From positions 16,835-80,834 of IMG/VR virus record IMGVR_UViG_3300022848_000013: a stretch of 64,000 nucleotides of DNA; one strand, given 5' to 3'. Shown one piece after another: positions 57,986-64,000 of this stretch. The DNA is from a virus. Each line of letters starts with the position of its first letter. The first letter of the stretch is position 1. Below the pieces are notes generated by a model. That model searched no databases and was not told the origin of the DNA. It was given only the letters and a program-made list of their open reading frames with translations. Both the position numbers and the translations under genes were made by a program.

Positions 57986-58037
57986 GGGTTGTAGGTTAGT
58001 GTAATAAAAACACTGCGATTGTTCTTCCGACAACACG
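57986..58037 (-). ncRNA. double-hairpin RNA motif, copy 2
   Basis: TTGT/ACAA around CGGAAGA, linker, AGTGT-TTTTATT-ACACT and a downstream AACC tail, related to 1876-1930. It lies immediately 3' of the 58042 frame and upstream of the scaffold late box. Confidence 0.45.
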
Positions 58038-58041
58038 AAAA

Positions 58042-58327
58042 TTAATAACCTTCTTCGATGCCATCTAACCCGTCTGCAAATATTGCAGTGTCCGGGAGAT
58101 CTGCTGATGATAATCCTATTTTCTTATTAAGAATGATATCGATAATTTTAACGGCAACATTTCTTGGATCGTTTAGACTTACCACAACCATCGGTTTCTT
58201 TAACAGCCTTGTTAACCTTAACCTTAACCTTTTCGGTGAGAATAGCATCAAGGTTTTTGTCGGCATCCGAATATTTGTTCTCGCAAACATTCATAATGAG
58301 TTTGGAATATAATGATTTAAGATTCAT
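58042..58327 (-). CDS. small prohead-cluster protein read in two frames (+1 shift or split gene)
   Basis: ATG 58327 opens a 59-codon frame (MNLKSLYSKLIMNVCENKYS, then EKVKVKVNKAVKET) that ends at 58148 with an unlikely tail DGCGKSKRSKKCCR. The frame one base further holds MVVVSLNDPRNVAVKIIDI, then GLSSADLPDTAIFADGLDG, ending at 58042 (ATG 58191). The two halves look like one protein joined by a +1 shift near AAAGAAACCGATGG. In T4 the genes 67 and 68 occupy this region. Sequencing error, two overlapping genes or programmed shift are all possible. Confidence 0.5.
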
Positions 58328-58335
58328 AATAATAA

Positions 58336-60096
58336 TTAGAGTTTCTTGATTGCATTAATGAAATTAATGACTTGTTCTTTAAGGAATTCTTGTTGAGCCT
58401 TCTTGGGAAGTTTGGAAATACTCTTTTCAAAATCAGCATAAACTGGTTCGAATAAACCGGATTCACCAACAAGCCATTTCTTAGATTCTAAGATACCATT
58501 AACAAAGGCAGTTGGAACCGAGGGGTCAGCCACAACATCAACGGCAACCAGATGGATTTCCGAAACCATTGATTTACCACCCTTTTCGTCGAGCCGTCCA
58601 AGTGCTCTAGAAGATACACCCAACTTAACACCATCCATAATAAGTGACTTAACAATATTACCCATAGGAGTAGAAAGAATCTTAGATTTTCCTAAAAATA
58701 TATTACCATCTTGTTTAAGTTCGGTAACAACATGGCAAACCCGTTCTAGGTTAACCGTTGCTGAATTTCCAGTCCAAAAGGACTTTCCGTTATCCATGCA
58801 ATAAAAATTTCCATGTTTTACTGTGACACAATAAACTCTCCCTGAAAAATCATCCACTGGTGTTATTTTTAAAAATCGAGAATCTAAATGGATATTATTA
58901 GTGCTTGATATATTTAATTGATACAATATAGATTTATTTTCTGCCTTTATCAAACGACCCGCAAAGTAATAATCCGATTCTGCTTCAATCTCTCTAATAT
59001 TTCCACAACCGCCCGATTTGAATAAAATTTCATTCAAATCTAATATAAGCTGTTCTGATGTTGAAAACACATTTCGAAAATCGTATCCATCACAATTTCC
59101 AAATCGACCATCTCCTAAATTAAACCAATATACCAATTCGTCCAATAATGTAGAATCTAAATTTTTAAATTCTTTTGCGATTTTTTTATTATAACATGTT
59201 GTGCCAAAATTATTTTTAAGATATTCGGCTAATCGATAATCTAACAATTTAAAAATTGATGTGCCGCTATCGGTGATAGTTTCAGACCATTTCATTTCAT
59301 CTGGAAATTCCGAAAGCATCTCTCTTATTTTTATAACAATGTCTGATTTCTTTTGAGTTATTCCCACAATCGTTTTTTCCGATTTTACAGTCCACCCCTC
59401 AGATAACCAAATTCCTAAAAATTTAACAAATGTTTCATATTTAATATAAGAATCGGTTTCTGGATTTATATTATATCTACCAACGTCCTTAATATTTTTT
59501 AACCCTTCTAATTTAAATAATTCGGGGGTTTCAGAAACCCAATTTCCTTGCTTTGGTATAGTCGAGTGGTTATATTTATTTCGATTATTATATAATTCCT
59601 CGGCTGTGACGAAAGATGGTTTATTATATCGATCATAAACTAAAAATCTATGATTTGGAGTTACCTTTGTATCAATATTTCTACCTTTAATATGGTATAA
59701 TTTACCAGTATATGCGTCATCTATCTTTTTATCGATCTGATGTAATTCAATTTCGCGTGTATCTGGATTTAGAGAATAAACCATCTCTTCATTATCAATA
59801 TCTTTCAAAAATTTCCAACCATCTCCCGTCAGAATTTTAGCTGTTTCAAGATGACAGTTCGGATGTTCAAGCTCACCAGTAGCTCGATTATTTTTAATCA
59901 TTTCCGTATTATATCTATCAACTTCTTTTACCATCTCTTCCAATGGATAAATTCTATTATTTCTATTAGCCAAATCAGCCATTAAAAATGGTCCTTGAAT
60001 ATGCATTGTCGAAGGCGTATTTCGATTTTTTTCTTCGATGAGATATTTTACATCGTAATTAGGTTGTTCGACTATAAGTTGAAAAGCATTTTCCAT
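58336..60096 (-). CDS. 21: prohead protease, T4 gp21-like, with an in-frame intein
   Basis: 586 codons. The two extein parts, residues 1-80 (IQGPFLMADLANRNNRIYPL ... ATGELEHPN) and 445-586 (SATVNLERVCH ... GVSSRALGRLDEKGG ... VDVVADPSVPTAFVNG), join into the conserved GELEHPN-SATVNLERVCH sequence of the gp21 serine protease, with His and Ser near the join. The mature protein would be 222 aa, the expected size (T4 gp21 is 212). It matures the capsid by cutting scaffold and capsid proteins. GATAAATACT box at 60111-60120. Confidence 0.92.
   Translation of the reverse strand: MENAFQLIVEQPNYDVKYLIEEKNRNTPSTMHIQGPFLMADLANRNNRIYPLEEMVKEVDRYNTEMIKNNRATGELEHPNCHLETAKILTGDGWKFLKDIDNEEMVYSLNPDTREIELHQIDKKIDDAYTGKLYHIKGRNIDTKVTPNHRFLVYDRYNKPSFVTAEELYNNRNKYNHSTIPKQGNWVSETPELFKLEGLKNIKDVGRYNINPETDSYIKYETFVKFLGIWLSEGWTVKSEKTIVGITQKKSDIVIKIREMLSEFPDEMKWSETITDSGTSIFKLLDYRLAEYLKNNFGTTCYNKKIAKEFKNLDSTLLDELVYWFNLGDGRFGNCDGYDFRNVFSTSEQLILDLNEILFKSGGCGNIREIEAESDYYFAGRLIKAENKSILYQLNISSTNNIHLDSRFLKITPVDDFSGRVYCVTVKHGNFYCMDNGKSFWTGNSATVNLERVCHVVTELKQDGNIFLGKSKILSTPMGNIVKSLIMDGVKLGVSSRALGRLDEKGGKSMVSEIHLVAVDVVADPSVPTAFVNGILESKKWLVGESGLFEPVYADFEKSISKLPKKAQQEFLKEQVINFINAIKKL
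58765..59856 (-). mobile_element. intein with LAGLIDADG homing endonuclease domain in gp21
   Basis: 364 codons. Starts with Cys (CHLETAKILTGDGWKFLKDI, block A), then VTPNHRFLVYD (block B with the TxxH motif). Endonuclease motifs KFLGIWLSEG and WFNLGDGRFG resemble LAGLIDADG helices. Block F is VYCVTVKHGNFYCMDNGK and the end is FWTGN before Ser. The penultimate residue is Gly instead of His, seen in some phage inteins. The intein is inserted exactly in the conserved protease core between N80 and S445. Confidence 0.9.
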
Positions 60097-60110
60097 GTGT
60101 ATTGTTATAA

Positions 60111-60120
60111 AGTATTTATC
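60111..60120 (-). promoter_or_regulatory. late-promoter-like box
   Basis: Minus strand GATAAATACT, identical to 1796-1805, 14 nt before ATG 60096 of the protease. Confidence 0.5.
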
Positions 60121-60160
60121 ATATATGTTTACAATATCTAATATTTGTGAGATATTATTA

Positions 60161-60170
60161 ATAAGTAATA
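60161..60170 (+). promoter_or_regulatory. late-promoter-like box
   Basis: ATAAGTAATA, 2 nt before ATG 60173. Confidence 0.45.
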
Positions 60171-60172
60171 TT

Positions 60173-60592
60173 ATGAAAGACGACGATAGCCTTATTTTAG
60201 AATCACTTTATATCAAAGTTAATGAATATTACCATGATGATGGTGGTAATGCATCTAATCCTTATACAGTAACGATTGAGGATCAGGCTATGGTTGTGAT
60301 CAACGGTGACGAATACTATGGTATCGGTGATGTTGAAGTATCTTGGGAATCAACTCCTGAACAAAAACAAACTTATACAGATCCGGGTATACCAGCTAGT
60401 GTCGAAATTTTGGATTTCGATTTTGATGAAAATTTCAGAATTGTTAAAGTTGATGAAGTTTCTGGTAACGAAATTCCTATTACACCTGAAATGGTTGGTG
60501 AGCATGTATATATTCGTTTATTAAGAGCACTTAAAGCCGAAGCCGAGGCTTATGCATCCAACAAGACTGAACAATACGTTCAATCTGTTTAA
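60173..60592 (+). CDS. hypothetical protein, 139 aa
   Basis: Start at ATG 60173 (MKDDDSLILESLY) next to a late-type box, not at the longer 60095 frame. Very acidic (EILDFDFDENFRIVKVDE) with beta character and a helical Ala-rich end (LKAEAEAYASNKTEQY). Its stop overlaps the stop of the convergent gp4-like gene. Probably a virion-associated protein. Confidence 0.65.
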   Translation: MKDDDSLILESLYIKVNEYYHDDGGNASNPYTVTIEDQAMVVINGDEYYGIGDVEVSWESTPEQKQTYTDPGIPASVEILDFDFDENFRIVKVDEVSGNEIPITPEMVGEHVYIRLLRALKAEAEAYASNKTEQYVQSV

Positions 60593-61044
60593 ACTGTTAA
60601 ATGTTTATCGGTTAAAATGATAAATTTATAACCTTTTTGTTTGGCATACTGTTCAGCAGCTTGCCATTTGGCATTATTGACTGCCCATGTATAACTTTCA
60701 TACATAATAGTCTTCTTGGCCTTACGTGGTGTAATGATCGGTGCCATAGTTTGTCTTTCGGGCTTAACTTCGATCAAAAATTTTTGGTTAGATCCATCGG
60801 TTCTACGCATTTCACACACTAAATCTATAAAATACCGATGTATTTTACCGTCTGGTCCTTGATATGGAACCACTACGCTTTCCGAACCCCAGGTTAACAC
60901 GTTAGAATTATTATCCATCCACCTAAATGCCTTTATTTCCAAACCTGATCGGTAAATTATGGGGATAGACCCCTTATATTTTTCAGGATGTTGAGCATTA
61001 TAAATCCCTTGTTTATATTTGGGATTTTTTCTAAGATTTTTCAT
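60589..61044 (-). CDS. 4: head-completion protein, T4 gp4-like (TnsA/Holliday-type nuclease fold)
   Basis: 151 aa, the gp4 length. Matches the family order: HPEKYKGSIPIIYRSGLEIK, AFRWMDNNSNVLTWGSE, HRYFIDLVCEM, LIEVKPERQT and AVNNAKWQAAEQYAKQKGYK. The D...E-x-K triad (Asp in FIDLV, Glu and Lys in IEVKP) is the nuclease-like core. In T4 gp4 (with gp50 and gp65) completes filled heads. The start overlaps the degraded endonuclease frame ending at 61041. Confidence 0.9.
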   Translation of the reverse strand: MKNLRKNPKYKQGIYNAQHPEKYKGSIPIIYRSGLEIKAFRWMDNNSNVLTWGSESVVVPYQGPDGKIHRYFIDLVCEMRRTDGSNQKFLIEVKPERQTMAPIITPRKAKKTIMYESYTWAVNNAKWQAAEQYAKQKGYKFIILTDKHLTV

Positions 61045-61248
61045 TTGAGTAAATTATTTTTATCAACAATTACTAATAGATTATATCCAGCGTCTCTAGT
61101 TTTTTTTAAATTTTTTATTATTTAAGTATCTATTTAGGTTGAGTGTATATTTTGATTTAATTTCTATAACGGTATTTAACATTTTAACATAAAAATCGGG
61201 ATAATAATGTTTGTGTTTTACTTCTGTATCACATCCGCTTAAAATCAT
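61041..61248 (-). pseudogene. remnant of a Vsr/PD-(D/E)XK homing endonuclease
   Basis: ATG 61248 opens MILSGCDTEVKHKHYYPDFY, then TVIEIKSKYTLNLN, the catalytic C-terminal part of a Vsr-like nuclease as in the 12287 protein. At an A8 run near 61101-61110 the frame ends (stop at 61096). The next frame continues KTRDAGYNLLVIVDKNNLLK to 61041, the usual end of this family. So it is a 5'-truncated copy with a frameshift. It overlaps both neighbouring genes by a few bases. Confidence 0.6.
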
Positions 61249-62105
61249 GCACAGAAAAATCTAGGTGGTTCAGCATCATAACCGCTGGTTATCATTTGAG
61301 CTTCTAATGCTTCCTTTTCTTTGATACCTTGTTGGAAAATATCACTATAATTGACTTGTTGACCACCAAATAAAATTGTTCCCGTATATTTTCCACGAAT
61401 ATATCCAATATTTTCTTTGACAAGTGCCATTGTATATTTCCAAACCCACAATTGAGGGACAATTTCTTTAATAGGTTTAAGAATTTTACACCCAACCACC
61501 CCAAAATAAGGATTTCCACTTTGACTGGGTTCTGGTATAACTCTTAGTACTTGTTCTTCTGGATAAAATCTAATATATGGTGTCATACCTAACAATTTTT
61601 CACGAGTATCCAACCAAGATTTAAGCATGTGCCATGTGACAAGATCATATCCCATATTACCCAACAGATGACCGAAATACGCTTGTTGTGCAATAGTGTT
61701 TTCGATTGTGAACAAAGTATTGACACCTGAGTTGTTACCTTGTTCGAACGAATGGACTTCGACAACTTTGCGATATTCGTTCATATCATAATCCCACCCA
61801 GAACTCAATTGGGTAGTCCCGGTCTGCATTAAATTAGGCGTTATATTGATTAGTTTACCAATTTCCAGTCCATATCCTCTTTGATATAGATCTGATCGAA
61901 ATATTAAGAATTCCTCGGTTAATCCAGCGAATTTGGTGAAAAATTCACACGCCATATCGATACATTCATAGATCTGTTCATTTGCGGCTTCTACATCAAT
62001 CATAGGTTCTCCTAAAGATCGTCTAACACGTTGAGCTAACAGTTCATAGCTAGTAATCCTTGGTGAGAACGTTGTTGATCCAAAATTGGTTGGTAATACA
62101 GACAT
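61245..62105 (-). CDS. 13: neck protein, T4 gp13-like
   Basis: 286 aa. YELLAQRVRRSLGEPMIDVE, then EQIYECIDMACEFFTKF and C-terminal LWVWKYTMALVKENIGYIRG, GTILFGGQQVNYSDIFQQGI, KEKEALEAQM correspond to the gp13 pattern (RRLGAPxINVELTxDQI; WxKDYATALAKExNGQ; EEARLEKEAL). Gp13 forms the neck with gp14 after head filling. The position beside the portal fits. ATAAGTAATT box upstream. Confidence 0.8.
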   Translation of the reverse strand: MSVLPTNFGSTTFSPRITSYELLAQRVRRSLGEPMIDVEAANEQIYECIDMACEFFTKFAGLTEEFLIFRSDLYQRGYGLEIGKLINITPNLMQTGTTQLSSGWDYDMNEYRKVVEVHSFEQGNNSGVNTLFTIENTIAQQAYFGHLLGNMGYDLVTWHMLKSWLDTREKLLGMTPYIRFYPEEQVLRVIPEPSQSGNPYFGVVGCKILKPIKEIVPQLWVWKYTMALVKENIGYIRGKYTGTILFGGQQVNYSDIFQQGIKEKEALEAQMITSGYDAEPPRFFCA

Positions 62106-62112
62106 ATTAATA

Positions 62113-62121
62113 ATTACTTAT
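62113..62121 (-). promoter_or_regulatory. late-promoter-like box
   Basis: Minus strand ATAAGTAAT, about 8 nt before ATG 62105. Confidence 0.45.
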
Positions 62122-62125
62122 GATG

Positions 62126-64000
62126 TTATAGATCTTCTTCAGGATCTTCTTCATCATTTTCTAATGGTTCGGTCCCTACCGGAAAATTTCCACCTTCTAC
62201 TGGTACGTCACCGGGAGCACCAAATTCGGGAATTGCTGATCCCATCTCGGAACCCGCGCCCGTTCCATCAGGAGGAACACCCATTCCACCACCTTCTGGG
62301 CCTCCACCACCTTCTAATCCTTCTTGGGCATCAGCCATTGCCTCTAAATGATCTCTCCAATTTGGCCCCATTTGACCAATTTGCATCAATTCCCATTGTA
62401 GGGCAGCATCTTTACGCAACCATGCCATATTTTCAGAAATCTTATCATCGGTAAGACCAAGATAATATCTCTGTGCAAAGGTTTTCGAGATTGATTCGTT
62501 TTGAGCCATGTTCGAGAAATTGTTATATTTCAAATCAAACAATTGTTGCTGTCTTATTGCAAAATAACTAGATGGTGGTGTAAATTCTAAATCAAAATTA
62601 GATTCATGTAGTCCGTATTCTTTCCACCAATCTCTAAGTTTTAAATGAGTGACAAATGACGCTTTAAATCCTTGAGCAAATGCTCGTTGAATTCTAATGA
62701 TAAATTTGGCAAATCTAAGCTCTTCTCGCAAGATTTCTGCGCCATCGCTAAAACTTTGCTCTGGGTTTAGTCTGCTAGTAGGAACTTTTAAAGATTGATA
62801 AAGTTTTTTAACGAAATATTGCAAGTCGGCTAGTTCGCCTAATGATCCACCACCCGGAAGTGACTCAACGTTAGACCCATCTTCACCTTTTCTTCGAGCA
62901 AACCAATAATCATCCAACATGGACATAGGTTCGTATACATTAGACGCACCGGGAGACTGGCTCGACCCGTCATAAGATTTTCTATTCCTATACTGATGCA
63001 TCATCTGTTTAATATATGCTTCTGCCTTTGCTGGTGGCAATGTTCCAACGTCGATAGTGAATTTCAATCGTTCTGGTGCTCTAACCATTCGATAAATGAT
63101 AATAGCATCTTCGATGAGTGAAACTTGCTTGTAGGCTCTACGACAATTCTCTAAAAATGGAATTCTGATTGTAAAATCTTCATTCCATATACCAGAATGG
63201 ATATATGTAATTTGTTTTCCTTCTAACGTTAAGATCTGTTGTTGTAAAGAATTAACCGGATTGGTATTCTTCATGTTCGGTGGAACATTTGGATTGGATT
63301 GAATATCAACAGGCTTTTGAAATAAGAAATTTTGAATTACCGTGTTTTGAACATTGTCATATACTGGATTGATAAGATCTCCGGGAACTGTTATTGCACC
63401 AACAATGCCAAGATTGGTTTTTTCTTCATGAATAACATTTTCAAAGAAGACTTCTCCCTCAGTAAGCCAATTTCTACAGTAAGCCCAACCCTTTCTTTGG
63501 ATTTCAAAAATATTAATGAATCGATAGAATTCTTTTTCGATCTCTGAGCGTTCTTCGGACTCTATCTTGTTAAAATTGTTAAACTTGATTGAAATAGCTC
63601 GTCCATTATCATCAATATTAACAAAGTCATCGCAAATTTCATCCAAACAATCAGAAACTTCTGCAAATGCGGCCATTCTTCGATATTCCGATAACCTACG
63701 TGGTTTATCGGTGTCCAAAGCGGCGTAAATATACTGATGATATCCTTTATCGGTATTAAATGCACTAGGAGAGAATTGATCCTGCCAAGACTGATCCATA
63801 TAAGGACCAGTGATGACAGATTGCCTCATTATTTTGGCTTCACGATTCTTAGTTAATCTACTAAATAACTCATATTTTGGATTATTTTCATCAACGTCCT
63901 GAACAATCTCAGCATAAGGCAATTTTTGTAGTAAACTTGAGACGAACCCTCTACCTTGATCTGTTTTTCCGCCAGCCTGTGAAAATGCGTTTGATGCCAT
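62126..64000 (-). CDS. 20: portal vertex protein, T4 gp20-like
   Basis: 624 aa, starting exactly at the right edge (ATG 64000). Contains the gp20 landmarks: MRQSVITGPYMDQSWQDQFS, EYRRMAAFAEVSDCLDEICD (the conserved MA...EVSxAVxEIxD region), GWAYCRNWLTEGEVFFENVI, LIEDAIIIYRMVRAPERLKF, then DVGTLPPAKAEAYIKQMMHQ, DYWFARRKGEDGSNVESLPG and LNPEQSFSDGAEILREELRF. The C-terminus is Gly/Glu-rich and disordered. The portal dodecamer is the DNA entry point and connects to the neck. The genes downstream follow in T4-like order. Confidence 0.95.
   Translation of the reverse strand: MASNAFSQAGGKTDQGRGFVSSLLQKLPYAEIVQDVDENNPKYELFSRLTKNREAKIMRQSVITGPYMDQSWQDQFSPSAFNTDKGYHQYIYAALDTDKPRRLSEYRRMAAFAEVSDCLDEICDDFVNIDDNGRAISIKFNNFNKIESEERSEIEKEFYRFINIFEIQRKGWAYCRNWLTEGEVFFENVIHEEKTNLGIVGAITVPGDLINPVYDNVQNTVIQNFLFQKPVDIQSNPNVPPNMKNTNPVNSLQQQILTLEGKQITYIHSGIWNEDFTIRIPFLENCRRAYKQVSLIEDAIIIYRMVRAPERLKFTIDVGTLPPAKAEAYIKQMMHQYRNRKSYDGSSQSPGASNVYEPMSMLDDYWFARRKGEDGSNVESLPGGGSLGELADLQYFVKKLYQSLKVPTSRLNPEQSFSDGAEILREELRFAKFIIRIQRAFAQGFKASFVTHLKLRDWWKEYGLHESNFDLEFTPPSSYFAIRQQQLFDLKYNNFSNMAQNESISKTFAQRYYLGLTDDKISENMAWLRKDAALQWELMQIGQMGPNWRDHLEAMADAQEGLEGGGGPEGGGMGVPPDGTGAGSEMGSAIPEFGAPGDVPVEGGNFPVGTEPLENDEEDPEEDL

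Overview
This window is part of a large, AT-rich, tailed bacteriophage with a T4-type morphogenesis module. The assignment rests on a contiguous minus-strand head cluster on the right: portal (gp20-like, 62126-64000), neck (gp13-like), head-completion nuclease (gp4-like), prohead protease (gp21-like, interrupted by an intein), scaffold (gp22-like) and major capsid protein (gp23-like). Baseplate wedge genes (gp25- and gp6-like), a small terminase-like gene (gp16-like) and a sliding-clamp loader ATPase (gp44-like) lie beside it. The host cannot be named from the sequence. Most genes lack a clear Shine-Dalgarno sequence, and many late genes instead start 5-25 nt after an (A/G)TAA(A/G)TA-type box resembling T4 late promoters.

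Layout. 0-8 kb: accessory and nucleotide or nucleic-acid metabolism genes, mostly minus strand: a TnpB-like fragment at the left edge, a dCMP-deaminase-like enzyme, a DUF2828/TROVE-like protein with a vWA domain (Ro60-like architecture), a metallophosphoesterase, an HNH nuclease, and a plus-strand PAS/LOV-like sensor with a membrane partner. 8.1-18.4 kb: a very large minus-strand RNA array holding about 30 recognisable tRNA genes (every amino acid except an identifiable Lys tRNA) and, between them, many other structured RNAs. Several of these have perfect or near-perfect complementary ends. Free-standing endonuclease genes are inserted in the array (12287 and 17236 on the plus strand, 18388 on the minus strand). 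18.4-22.8 kb: small early-type genes.

22.8-37.6 kb: a plus-strand block of large virion or adhesion-type proteins (vWA, LamG, repeats and cysteine-rich tandem paralogs). 37.5-51.7 kb: a minus-strand block with a mosaic tail fibre whose tip is GC-rich, two giant PKD/beta-propeller proteins and the baseplate wedge proteins. 51.7-64 kb: the head and packaging genes, with a few plus-strand genes and homing-endonuclease traces.

The most unusual content is in the RNA array. One about 264-nt RNA (11149-11412) carries a 17-nt exact copy of the universally conserved 23S rRNA GTPase-centre (L11-binding) hairpin, followed by a second block resembling helix 44. Other oddities are an initiator tRNA with a 27-nt perfect hairpin inside its anticodon loop, three tRNAs with a long class-II-type variable arm but Asn, Glu or Trp anticodons, and two Arg tRNAs without a normal D arm. 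A sequence element is shared between the leader of the Ro-like protein gene and this array. Together these suggest, as an inference, a phage RNA-based translation or RNA-surveillance system rather than a simple tRNA store. All homology statements come from recognising motifs by eye; no database search or folding software was run.
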